Positions 1 through 6,796 of a stretch of 8,011 bases of DNA are shown in pieces. Position 1 is the stretch's first letter. Each line of letters begins with the position of its first letter. The stretch spans positions 1-8,011 of the forward strand of contig DASSIS010000037.1 of the NCBI GenBank assembly GCA_035691665.1. The letters are read 5' to 3'. The notes beneath the pieces were generated by a model, which worked only from the letters and a program-made list of their open reading frames with translations, made no database searches and was not told the DNA's origin. This stretch comes from DASUBN01 sp035691665. GTDB lineage: Bacteria; Pseudomonadota; Gammaproteobacteria; Natronospirales; REEB76. Both the position numbers and the translations under genes were made by a program.

Positions 1-1392
1 GACCGGGCGCCGCAGCTCGTGGGGCAGGGCATAGAACTGTTCCGCGGCTATGCGTGGTCGGTGCCGACGGTGATCTGCATACTGCTGTTCGTGGGCGCCA
101 TGGGCAAGTCGGCCCAGGTGCCGCTGCACGTATGGCTGCCGGATTCCATGGAAGGTCCGACCCCCATCTCGGCGCTGATCCACGCGGCCACCATGGTGAC
201 CGCGGGCATCTTCATGGTGGCGCGCATGTCGCCGCTGTTCGAGCTCTCCGACACCGCGCTCTCGGTGGTGATGGTGATCGGCGCCACCACGGCCTTCTTC
301 ATGGGCCTCGTGGGCATCGTCAACAACGACATCAAGCGGGTGGTGGCCTACTCGACACTCTCCCAGCTCGGCTACATGGCCACCGCGCTCGGCGCCTCGG
401 CCTACAGCGCCGGCATCTTCCACCTCATGACCCACGCCTTCTTCAAGGCGCTGCTGTTCCTGGCCGCGGGCTCGGTGATCATGGCCATGCACCACGAACA
501 GGACATGCGCTACATGGGCGGACTGCGCAAGTACCTGCCCATCACCTACATCACGAGCGTGATCGGCACCCTGGCGCTCATCGCCTTCCCGGGTTTCTCG
601 GGATATTTCTCCAAGGACACCATCATCGAAGCGGTGCAAGCCTCGACCCGCGCCGGCTCGACCTACGCCTACTGGTGTGTGCTGCTGGGTGCCTTCGTCA
701 CCAGCCTGTACTCTTTCCGTCTGCTGTTCATGACGTTCCACGGCAAGGAACGCTTCGTGGTGGACAGGGGCGGCCACGGCCATGAGGACCACGGTCACAA
801 GCCGGGGCACCTGGCCCACGCGCCCCACGAGTCCCCCTGGGTGGTGACCGCGCCCCTGATCCTGCTCGCCATCCCCTCGGTGCTCATCGGCTGGGTCACC
901 GCCTGGCCGGTGCTGTTCGGTGGGTGGCTGTCGGATGCCATCAAGGTGACGCCCGCCGACGACGTGCTCGGCCGCATGGCCGAAGAGTTCGGCAGCGCCG
1001 GTCACAAGTTCCTGATGTGCTTCGAGTCTCCCGCCTTGTACCTCATGCTCGCGGGCGCCGTGGTGGCCTGGTTCCTGTACCTGGTGCGCCCGGATCTCCC
1101 GGGCAAGATCGCCGGCCGGGTGCAGTGGCTCTACAAGTTCGTGGCCAACAAGTTCTACTTCGACGAACTTTACGTGTTCGTGTTCTCCGACGGCACCCGC
1201 GCCTTAGGCCGCTTACTGTGGAGGGTGGGTGACGTGACCCTCATCGACGGCGGACTGGTGAACGGCTCCGCCAAGACCGCGGAGTGGTTCGCGGGCCTGC
1301 TGCGCCGCGGCCAGTCCGGCTACCTCTATCACTATGCCTTCGCCATGATCATCGGCCTGTGCCTGCTCCTGGGCTGGCTGATCCTCAAATGA
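1..1392 (+). CDS. nuoL: NADH-quinone oxidoreductase subunit L, 5'-truncated by window edge
   Basis: This is the distal antiporter-like proton-pumping subunit of respiratory complex I, in the inner membrane. The frame is open from base 1 and ends at a TGA, giving 463 codons; by alignment with recalled E. coli NuoL roughly 190-200 N-terminal residues lie outside the window, so no start can be given. Family signatures are clear: GKSAQVPLHVWLPD with Lys at bases 106-108 (equivalent to E. coli K229), HAATMVTAG, THAFFKALLF with Lys at 445-447 (K342) and FSKD with Lys at 613-615 (K399). The spacings between these lysines agree with E. coli to within one residue. A His-rich hydrophilic loop lies at 775-828. 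The C-terminal part carries the long lateral-helix region and a final membrane segment ending WLILK. The gene is followed by nuoM after 13 bases, evidently in the same operon. Two TTA codons (1204, 1213) are out of character for its codon use. Confidence 0.97.
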   Translation, partial: DRAPQLVGQGIELFRGYAWSVPTVICILLFVGAMGKSAQVPLHVWLPDSMEGPTPISALIHAATMVTAGIFMVARMSPLFELSDTALSVVMVIGATTAFFMGLVGIVNNDIKRVVAYSTLSQLGYMATALGASAYSAGIFHLMTHAFFKALLFLAAGSVIMAMHHEQDMRYMGGLRKYLPITYITSVIGTLALIAFPGFSGYFSKDTIIEAVQASTRAGSTYAYWCVLLGAFVTSLYSFRLLFMTFHGKERFVVDRGGHGHEDHGHKPGHLAHAPHESPWVVTAPLILLAIPSVLIGWVTAWPVLFGGWLSDAIKVTPADDVLGRMAEEFGSAGHKFLMCFESPALYLMLAGAVVAWFLYLVRPDLPGKIAGRVQWLYKFVANKFYFDELYVFVFSDGTRALGRLLWRVGDVTLIDGGLVNGSAKTAEWFAGLLRRGQSGYLYHYAFAMIIGLCLLLGWLILK

Positions 1393-1405
1393 CGGATAAC
1401 GCACC

Positions 1406-2929
1406 ATGACCGGTCACTTCCCGATACTGAGCGTGCTGCTGTGGCTGCCCATCCTGGGCGGGCTGCTGGTGCTCCTGGCCGGCCGCATGGCGCCGCCCAC
1501 CGTGCGCTGGCTGGCGCTGTTCTTCGCGGTACTCAGCTTCGCCGTGAGCGTGCCGCTTTGGACCCAGTTCGACAACAGCACCGCCGCCATGCAGTTCACC
1601 GAGAAGCTGCCCTGGATCAGCACCTTCAACGTGTACTACTCGCTCGGCGTGGACGGCATCTCCATGCCGCTCATCCTGCTCAACACCTTCATCACCATCC
1701 TGGTGGTGGCGGCGGGCTGGGAGGTGATCCAGTACAAGACCTCGCAGTACATGGCCGCGTTCCTGATCCTGGAAGGGCTCATGAACGGCGTGTTCTCGGC
1801 CCTGGACGGCATGCTGTTCTATGTGCTGTGGGAGGCCATGCTGATCCCGATGTTCATCATCATCGGCGTCTGGGGCGGACCGCGGCGCGTCTATGCCACC
1901 ATCAAGTTCTTCCTGTACACCTTCTTCGGCTCGGTTTTCATGCTGGTCGCGCTCATCTACATGTACGTGAAAAGCGGCAGCTTCGACATCCTGGGCTTCC
2001 AGCAGCTGCCGCTCGGCCTGCACGCTCAGGTGCTGATCTTCATCGCCTTCCTGCTGGCCTTCGCGGTGAAGGTGCCCATGTGGCCGGTGCACACCTGGCT
2101 GCCGGACGCCCACGTGGAGGCGCCCACCGGCGGTTCCGTGATCCTGGCGGCCATCATGCTGAAGATGGGCGGTTACGGCTTCCTGCGCTTCAGCCTGCCC
2201 ATCACCCCGGATGCAAGCCACGCGCTCACTTGGCTCGTGGTCGGCTTGTCACTCATCGCAGTGGTGTATATCGGCTTCGTGGCCATCGTGCAGACCGACA
2301 TGAAGAAGCTGGTGGCCTATTCCTCCGTGGCCCACATGGGCTTCGTGACCCTGGGCTTCTTCCTGCTGTTCCTCATCTTCGGCCGCGACGCCAACGGCGC
2401 CGGCTCGGTGATGGGCGTGGAAGGCGGCATGGTGCAGATGATCTCCCACGGCTTCGTGTCGGGAGCCTTGTTCCTCTGCGTGGGCGTGCTCTACGACCGC
2501 ATGCACACCCGCGAGATCGAAGCCTACGGCGGCGTCATCAACGTGATGCCGGCCTTCGCTTTCTTCATGGTGCTGTTCGCCATGGCCAACTGCGGCCTGC
2601 CGGGCACCTCCGGCTTCGTGGGCGAGTGGATGGTGATCCTCTCCGCCATGCGCGCCAACTTCTGGATCGCCTTCCTGGCGGCCTTCACCCTGTTCCTGGG
2701 CGCCGCCTATTCGCTGTGGCTGGTGAAGCGGGTGATCTACGGCCCGGTGACCAACTCGCACGTCAAGGAGATGAATGACGTGAGCCAGCGCGAGCTCATC
2801 ATCCTGGGCCTGTGCGCCGTGCCGGTGATCCTCATCGGCATCTGGCCGGCGCCGCTCCTGGACGTGATGCACGCCACCGTCACCAACCTGGTGCACCAGG
2901 TGGTCCAGACCAAAATAGTGAGCGGGTGA
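1406..2929 (+). CDS. nuoM: NADH-quinone oxidoreductase subunit M
   Basis: Antiporter-like proton-pumping subunit of complex I, in the middle of the membrane arm between NuoL and NuoN. The product is 507 residues, close to E. coli NuoM (509), with about 14 hydrophobic segments. Residues known to matter in the family are present: Glu143 in LWEAMLIPMF, Lys222 in AVKVPMWPVHTWLPDAHVEAPT, Lys253 in LKMGGYGFLR and Glu407 in VGEWMV; TDMKKLVAYSSVAHMG (about 297-312) is the broken-helix region. The ATG at 1406 gives the usual short N-terminus leading into LLWLPILGG. Its ribosome site is weak, at best GGA at 1394-1396. It starts 13 bases after nuoL and ends 4 bases before nuoN, so translational coupling is likely. 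Nothing is unusual in length or key residues. Confidence 0.98.
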   Translation: MTGHFPILSVLLWLPILGGLLVLLAGRMAPPTVRWLALFFAVLSFAVSVPLWTQFDNSTAAMQFTEKLPWISTFNVYYSLGVDGISMPLILLNTFITILVVAAGWEVIQYKTSQYMAAFLILEGLMNGVFSALDGMLFYVLWEAMLIPMFIIIGVWGGPRRVYATIKFFLYTFFGSVFMLVALIYMYVKSGSFDILGFQQLPLGLHAQVLIFIAFLLAFAVKVPMWPVHTWLPDAHVEAPTGGSVILAAIMLKMGGYGFLRFSLPITPDASHALTWLVVGLSLIAVVYIGFVAIVQTDMKKLVAYSSVAHMGFVTLGFFLLFLIFGRDANGAGSVMGVEGGMVQMISHGFVSGALFLCVGVLYDRMHTREIEAYGGVINVMPAFAFFMVLFAMANCGLPGTSGFVGEWMVILSAMRANFWIAFLAAFTLFLGAAYSLWLVKRVIYGPVTNSHVKEMNDVSQRELIILGLCAVPVILIGIWPAPLLDVMHATVTNLVHQVVQTKIVSG

Positions 2930-2933
2930 GTCA

Positions 2934-4376
2934 ATGAACTTCGAGCTGCCGCAGTTCCTGCCCGCCGTCCCCGAGATGTTCCTGCTCGGGATGATCTGCT
3001 TCGTGCTGATCGTGGACGTGTGCATCTCCGATGCACACCGGCTCATCACCTACTGGCTGTCGCTGGCCTCGGTGGTGGGCACCGCCTGGCTCACCATCGC
3101 CGTGGCCCAGCAGGGGAGCCTCCTGACCTTCAGCGGCATGTTCGTGAACGACGCCATGGGCAACGTGCTCAAGCTCTGCACCGACCTCGTGGTGGCGGTG
3201 GTGTTCATCTACTCCCGCGACTACCTCAGGGACCGGGGCCTCTTCAAGGGCGAGTACTACATCCTGGGCCTCACCTCGCTGCTCGGCATGATGGTGATGA
3301 TCTCGGCCCACAACATGCTCACCGTGTACCTGGGTCTCGAGCTCCTGTCGCTCTCGCTCTATGCCATGGTGGCGCTGGACCGAGACTCGGCCGTGGCCTC
3401 CGAGGCGGCCATGAAGTACTTCGTGCTCGGCGCCATCGCCTCCGGTGTGCTGCTCTACGGCATGTCGTTGCTCTACGGCGCCACCGGCACCCTGGACCTC
3501 ACCGAGCTCGGGGTGCACATCGCCTCCGGCTCCGGTACCAGCATCGCGACCGTCTTCGCGCTCGGCTTCGTGGTGGCGGGCCTGTGCTTCAAGCTCGGCG
3601 CCGTGCCTTTCCACATGTGGCTGCCGGACGTGTATGAAGGTTCCGCCACTTCCGTGACGCTGTTCGTGGGCACCGCACCCAAGATCGCGGCCTTCGCGCT
3701 GTTCATGCGCTTCCTGGTGGAGGGCCTGGGTGGCCTGCATTCCGACTGGCAAGGCATGCTGATCGCCATCTCCATCCTCTCCATGGGCATCGGTGCCTTC
3801 GTGGCCATCGTGCAGAGCAACTTCAAGCGCATGCTGGCCTATTCCACCATCGGCCACGTGGGCTTCATCCTGCTCGGCATCCTGGCCGGCACCACCGCCG
3901 GCTACCAGGCGGCCATGTTCTACACCCTCACCTACGTGCTCATGGCCATGGCGGCCTTCGGCCTGATCCTGCTCTTGGCCCGCAAGGGCTTCGAGGCGGA
4001 GAAGCTCGAGGACCTGAAGGGCCTGAACGAGCGCAGTCCCTGGTTCGCCGCGCTCATGCTCATGGTGATGTTCGGCATGGCGGGCGTGCCGCCCTTCGTG
4101 GGTTTCTTCGCCAAGCTCTACGTGCTGCGCGCGGTGATCGACGTCGGCCTCACCTGGCTCGCGGTGACGGCGGTGGTGTTCTCCATCGTCAGCGCCTACT
4201 ACTACATCCGCGTGGTGAAGCTCATGTACTTCGACCGGGCGCCGGCCAACGCCAAGGGCGTGCGGGCGGAGTTCGATCTGCGCTGGCTGCTCTCGGGCAA
4301 CGGCCTCGCCATCCTGGCCCTGGGAGTGCTGCCGGGACCCCTCATGGCCCTCTGCGTGAAGGTGATCGCCTTCTGA
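2934..4376 (+). CDS. nuoN: NADH-quinone oxidoreductase subunit N
   Basis: Third antiporter-like proton-pumping subunit of complex I, nearest the peripheral arm, and the usual last gene of a nuo operon. The product is 480 residues (E. coli about 485), hydrophobic throughout with about 14 membrane segments. Expected charged residues are visible: Glu136 in GLELLSLSLY, Lys220 in FKLGAVPFHMWLPDVYEG, Lys250 in TAPKIAAF, and Lys394 in FFAKLYVLRA, matching E. coli E133, K217, K247 and K395. FKRMLAYSTIGHVGF (about 297-311) is the family's helix-break signature. The ATG at 2934 follows the nuoM stop by 4 bases. A purine-rich GGTGAG overlapping that stop (2925-2930) could serve as ribosome site, though its spacing of 3 bases is short, suggesting coupled reinitiation. 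No gene of the complex follows; the next feature is the initiator tRNA unit. Confidence 0.98.
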   Translation: MNFELPQFLPAVPEMFLLGMICFVLIVDVCISDAHRLITYWLSLASVVGTAWLTIAVAQQGSLLTFSGMFVNDAMGNVLKLCTDLVVAVVFIYSRDYLRDRGLFKGEYYILGLTSLLGMMVMISAHNMLTVYLGLELLSLSLYAMVALDRDSAVASEAAMKYFVLGAIASGVLLYGMSLLYGATGTLDLTELGVHIASGSGTSIATVFALGFVVAGLCFKLGAVPFHMWLPDVYEGSATSVTLFVGTAPKIAAFALFMRFLVEGLGGLHSDWQGMLIAISILSMGIGAFVAIVQSNFKRMLAYSTIGHVGFILLGILAGTTAGYQAAMFYTLTYVLMAMAAFGLILLLARKGFEAEKLEDLKGLNERSPWFAALMLMVMFGMAGVPPFVGFFAKLYVLRAVIDVGLTWLAVTAVVFSIVSAYYYIRVVKLMYFDRAPANAKGVRAEFDLRWLLSGNGLAILALGVLPGPLMALCVKVIAF

Positions 4377-4466
4377 GATGCACCTTAGACTGCAGCATTA
4401 CGTCGCATTTTTGCTACAAAACCTTGAAGTAACACCCTTTTTGCTATATATTTCCGGTCCGCCGGG
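4377..4466 (+). promoter_or_regulatory. nuoN-tRNA intergenic region with tRNA promoter (TTGAAG-17-TATATT)
   Basis: These 90 bases between nuoN and the tRNA are much more AT-rich than their surroundings. The best sigma70-type promoter is TTGAAG at 4424-4429 and TATATT at 4447-4452, separated by 17 bases. Transcription would start near 4459, about 8 bases before the tRNA. The bases after the -10 (TCCGGTCC and on) are GC-rich, as in stringently controlled stable-RNA promoters; stringent control here is inferred, not shown. The nine-base word TTTTTGCTA occurs at 4408-4416 and again at 4438-4446, exactly 30 bases apart. I see no convincing terminator after nuoN, so nuo transcripts may read into the tRNA. 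Confidence 0.72.
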
Positions 4467-4543
<77 letters not shown>

Positions 4544-4592
4544 ATAAATCAATGACTTAGGTAGAATTCCTACCGAAGTACTTGGATGCAGG

Positions 4593-4613
4593 ACCCCGCG
4601 CAGGGGTTTTTTT
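4593..4613 (+). terminator. Intrinsic terminator 1, downstream of tRNA-fMet
   Basis: Stem ACCCC (4593-4597) pairs with GGGGT (4603-4607) around a GCGCA loop, and the last stem base begins a run of seven T (4607-4613). Two more G-T wobbles could lengthen the base of the stem. It lies 50 bases after the tRNA 3' end, a suitable place to end most tRNA-only transcripts. Confidence 0.82.
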
Positions 4614-4625
4614 GTGTCCGGCTAC

Positions 4626-4646
4626 GGCCTCCCGCCAGAGGAGGCC
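4626..4646 (+). repeat. Hairpin GGCCTCC/GGAGGCC in the leader
   Basis: A perfect 7-bp inverted repeat, 4626-4632 with 4640-4646, with a 7-base loop. A three-base internal loop and then GGC/GCC (4620-4622 with 4650-4652) may extend it. No T-run follows, so it is not a terminator by itself. It could be a processing or RNase III substrate, or simply shield the RNA; the sequence does not decide. Confidence 0.6.
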
Positions 4647-4654
4647 TACGCCTA

Positions 4655-4677
4655 AGACCCCGGGCAGCCCGGGGTTT
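4655..4677 (+). repeat. Very stable hairpin CCCCGGG/CCCGGGG with short T tail
   Basis: Seven G-C pairs (4658-4664 with 4668-4674) close a 3-base CAG loop. A-T, G-T and A-T pairs extend the stem to 4655-4677. Only TTT follows the G-C core and it is used in those pairs, so termination would be weak; a pause or processing hairpin is more likely. The flanking CCTAAGAC/GTCTTAGG repeat offers an alternative outer helix. Confidence 0.65.
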
Positions 4678-4690
4678 AGCGTCTTAGGGC

Positions 4691-4717
4691 GCCGCTGCGG
4701 TTCCGCGGCGGCTTTTT
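4691..4717 (+). terminator. Intrinsic terminator 2, upstream of rimP
   Basis: A 9-bp stem (4691-4699 with 4704-4712; one G-T pair, otherwise G-C) closes a GTTC tetraloop and is followed directly by TTTTT (4713-4717). This is the strongest terminator-like structure in the window by stem quality. It lies 52 bases before the rimP ATG, so it would act as an attenuator for the downstream genes. Confidence 0.8.
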
Positions 4718-4720
4718 GGG

Positions 4721-4749
4721 AATGGGCCTTATGGGCCCATTTGTTTTTT
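4721..4749 (+). terminator. Intrinsic terminator 3, just before rimP
   Basis: AATGGGCC (4721-4728) pairs perfectly with GGCCCATT (4734-4741) around a 5-base loop. It is followed by a T-rich tract interrupted by one G (4740-4749, ending in six T). It starts 3 bases after terminator 2's T-run and ends 20 bases before the rimP ATG. The A-rich 5' side makes it partly bidirectional in shape. It argues that rimP does not start upstream of it. Confidence 0.75.
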
Positions 4750-4769
4750 GGACGGTGGCGAGCCCAGAC

Positions 4770-5204
4770 ATGCGCGAGACCTTGCTCAAGCTCCTGGAAC
4801 CGGCCATCGAGGCGCTGGGATACGAGCTGGTGGAACTGGAGTTCCCGCCCCACCTGCTCAGGATCTACATAGACCGTGAAGGCGGCGTCACGGTGGACGA
4901 TTGCGAAGTAGTGAGCCGCCAGGTGAGCGCGGTGTTGGATGTGGAAGACCCCATCCCCGGCGCCTACACGCTGGAAGTGTCCTCGCCGGGACTGGACCGG
5001 CCGTTGCGCAAGGAGGCGGACTTCGCCCGTTTCGCCGGCGAGCGGGCCAAGGTCGAACTGGTGCTGCCGAAGGACGGGCGCCGCCGGTTCACCGGCACCT
5101 TGAAAGGCTGCGAGGCCGGCGAGGTGCTGATCGAAGTGGATGGCGCGGATCACCGCCTGCCCTTGGCGGACATCGACAAGGCGAGACTGGTACCGGAATT
5201 CTGA
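4770..5204 (+). CDS. rimP: Ribosome maturation factor RimP
   Basis: Cytoplasmic 30S-subunit maturation factor, 144 residues (E. coli about 150). It has the family's N-terminal alpha/beta domain (about 1-80) and C-terminal SH3-like barrel (about 85-144). Strong signatures are RIYID at 31-35, DDC at 43-45, QVSAVLDVEDPI at 51-62 and EVSSPGLDRPL at 69-79; the protein ends KARLVPEF, like E. coli KANLVPHF. The loop before RIYID is about three residues shorter than in E. coli. I chose ATG 4770 because it lies just upstream of the conserved helix LLEPAIEALGYELV and clears the terminator array. A GTG at 4755 in the same frame is a possible alternative, while the TTG at 4716 lies inside terminator 2. 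The ribosome site is modest (GGCGAG, about 4757-4762). nusA follows after 30 bases. Confidence 0.96.
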   Translation: MRETLLKLLEPAIEALGYELVELEFPPHLLRIYIDREGGVTVDDCEVVSRQVSAVLDVEDPIPGAYTLEVSSPGLDRPLRKEADFARFAGERAKVELVLPKDGRRRFTGTLKGCEAGEVLIEVDGADHRLPLADIDKARLVPEF

Positions 5205-5234
5205 ACCGAAACGTCTTATCTGGAAGCTAGAGTC

Positions 5235-6740
5235 ATGAACAAAGAGATATTGCTGGTCGTCGACGCGGTCTCCAACGAGAAGGGCGTGGACAAGAACGTG
5301 ATCTTCGAGGCGCTGGAAGCGGCGCTGGCCTCCGCCACGCGCAAGAAGCACGGCGGCGAGATCGACGCGCGCGTCTCCATCAACCGCACCACGGGGGAAT
5401 ACGAGACCTTCCGCCGCTGGGTGGTGCAGCCGGACGACGCGCTGCTCGAGTCCCCGGACCGCGAGATCCGCCTCATGGACGCCGTGGACGTGAAACCCGA
5501 GATCCAGGTGGGCGAGTTCATCGAGGAACCCATCGAATCCGTGGCTTTCGGCCGCATCGCCGCCCAGACCGCGAAGCAGGTCATCGTGCAGAAGGTGCGC
5601 GAGGCCGAGCGTGCCCAGGTGGTGGAAGCCTACCAGGGCCGCATCGGCGAGCTCGTCACCGGCCTCGTCAAGCGCGTCGAGCGCGGCAACGTCTACATCG
5701 ACCTCGGCAACAACGCCGAGGCCTTCATCCCCCGCGAGGACATGATCCCGCGCGAGGCGGTGCGCACCGGCGACCGCGTGCGCGGCTACCTCAAGGAAGT
5801 GCGCGCCGAGGCCCGCGGTCCGCAGCTCTTCGTGAGCCGCACCACGCCGGCCTTCCTCATCGAGCTGTTCAAGCTCGAGGTGCCGGAAGTCGGCCAGGGG
5901 CTCATCGAGATCAAGGGCGCGGCCCGCGACCCGGGTTCCCGCGCCAAGGTGGCGGTGAAGAGCAACGACTCCCGCATCGACCCGGTCGGCGCCTGCGTCG
6001 GCATGCGCGGCTCGCGCGTGCAGGCGGTGTCGAACGAGCTCTCCGGCGAGCGCGTGGACATCGTGCCCTGGGACGACAACCCCGCCCAGTTCGTCATCAA
6101 CGCTATGTCGCCTGCCGAGGTCCAGTCCATCACCATGGACGAGGAAGCCAAGAGCATGGACATCGCGGTGGCGGAGGACAACCTCTCCAAGGCCATCGGC
6201 CGCGGCGGCCAGAACGTGCGCCTCGCCAGCCAACTCTCGGGCTGGGAGCTCAACGTGATGAGCGAGGCCCAGGCCACCCAGAAGACCGAGGCCGAGGCCC
6301 AGACCCTGCAGAAGCTGTTCATGGAGCAGCTGGACGTGGACGCCGACGTGGCGGCCATCCTGGTGCAGGAAGGCTTCTCCAGCATCGAAGAGATCGCCTA
6401 CGTGCCTACCGCGGAACTGCTCTCCATCGAGGAGTTCGACGAGGCCACCGTGGAAGAGCTGCGCGGCCGCGCCCGCGACGTGCTGCTGACCCAGGCCATC
6501 GCCAGCGAAGAGCAGGTGAGCGACGCCGAGCCGGCGGAGGACTTGCTCAACATGGAAGGCATGGACAAGGCCCTGGCCTACCACCTCGCCAGCCGCGGCA
6601 TCGTGACCATGGAAGACCTGGCCGAGCAATCCGTGGAAGAGATCAAGGACATCGAAGGTTTGGACGAGACCAAGGCCGCGGCGCTCATCATGACCGCCCG
6701 CGCCCCGTGGTTCGCCGGCGAGCAGGCCCAAGAGAAGTAA
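5235..6740 (+). CDS. nusA: Transcription termination/antitermination factor NusA
   Basis: RNA-polymerase-binding factor that modulates pausing, intrinsic termination and antitermination. The 501 residues match E. coli NusA (495) in full domain order: polymerase-binding N-terminal domain (about 1-125); S1 domain (about 135-200, GELVTGLVKRVERGNVYIDLG); KH1 with GMRG at 256-259; KH2 with GRGG at 322-325; then two acidic C-terminal repeats with helix-hairpin-helix character, at about 364-416 (starting LDVDADVAAILVQEGF) and 437-490. Having both acidic repeats is typical of gammaproteobacterial-type NusA, where the second contacts the RNA polymerase alpha subunit C-terminal domain. ATG 5235 has GGAAG at 5222-5226 as ribosome site. 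Position between rimP and infB is the classical operon order. NusA could act on the terminator array upstream of its own operon, an inference consistent with autoregulation known in E. coli. Confidence 0.98.
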   Translation: MNKEILLVVDAVSNEKGVDKNVIFEALEAALASATRKKHGGEIDARVSINRTTGEYETFRRWVVQPDDALLESPDREIRLMDAVDVKPEIQVGEFIEEPIESVAFGRIAAQTAKQVIVQKVREAERAQVVEAYQGRIGELVTGLVKRVERGNVYIDLGNNAEAFIPREDMIPREAVRTGDRVRGYLKEVRAEARGPQLFVSRTTPAFLIELFKLEVPEVGQGLIEIKGAARDPGSRAKVAVKSNDSRIDPVGACVGMRGSRVQAVSNELSGERVDIVPWDDNPAQFVINAMSPAEVQSITMDEEAKSMDIAVAEDNLSKAIGRGGQNVRLASQLSGWELNVMSEAQATQKTEAEAQTLQKLFMEQLDVDADVAAILVQEGFSSIEEIAYVPTAELLSIEEFDEATVEELRGRARDVLLTQAIASEEQVSDAEPAEDLLNMEGMDKALAYHLASRGIVTMEDLAEQSVEEIKDIEGLDETKAAALIMTARAPWFAGEQAQEK

Positions 6741-6783
6741 CAAGACGGATCGGCGGGTAGGCGGCGAAGCGAAACAGAGCATC

Positions 6784-6789
6784 GAGGAG
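6784..6789 (+). promoter_or_regulatory. Shine-Dalgarno site of infB
   Basis: GAGGAG lies 7 bases upstream of the ATG at 6797 and is the best ribosome site in the window. It fixes the infB start and suits a highly expressed translation factor. It sits in the 56-base nusA-infB gap, which shows no terminator. Confidence 0.8.
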
Positions 6790-6796
6790 CAGGCGA

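Larger units (their letters stand above)
4544..4769 (+). promoter_or_regulatory. Structured leader between tRNA-fMet and rimP
   Basis: This 226-base stretch holds no credible gene but is dense in inverted repeats, in order: GGTAG/CTACC (4560-4564 with 4570-4574), terminator 1, GGCCTCC/GGAGGCC (4626-4632 with 4640-4646), CCCCGGG/CCCGGGG (4658-4664 with 4668-4674), terminator 2 and terminator 3. A further complementary pair, CCTAAGAC (4651-4658) with GTCTTAGG (4681-4688), encloses the CCCCGGG hairpin and partly competes with it. In E. coli the transcript downstream of metY is cut by RNase III and nusA expression is autoregulated. A comparable processing and attenuation role is my inference here. 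Confidence 0.75.

Noticed and set aside
54..3637. Forward-strand alternate frames at 54-785, 1441-2778 and 3020-3637
   Set aside because: These are +1/+2 shadows of the nuo genes, rich in Arg/His/Gly/Ala/Pro as expected of frame-shifted GC-rich coding sequence.
1385..3857. Long antisense frames opposite nuoM and nuoN (1385-2221, 2249-3049, 2931-3857)
   Set aside because: They lie opposite clear membrane-protein genes, are His/Glu/Gln-rich as expected from reversed hydrophobic codons, and have no ribosome sites or recognisable motifs.
4560..4574. GGTAG/CTACC hairpin after the tRNA as a terminator
   Set aside because: The 5-bp stem has no following T-run. It may help 3' processing of the tRNA but does not look like a terminator.
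4716..4769. Upstream TTG start extending rimP by 18 codons
   Set aside because: The extension is encoded by terminator 2's T-run and terminator 3, has no counterpart in recalled RimP, and lacks a ribosome site. ATG 4770 fits the family.
4557..6782. 741-codon open frame on the - strand opposite rimP and nusA
   Set aside because: It is the antisense shadow of two unmistakable genes. G/C-ending codons on the + strand suppress stops in that frame, and the translation is a low-information His/Leu/Asp/Val-rich string with no family motif. It also runs through the terminator array.
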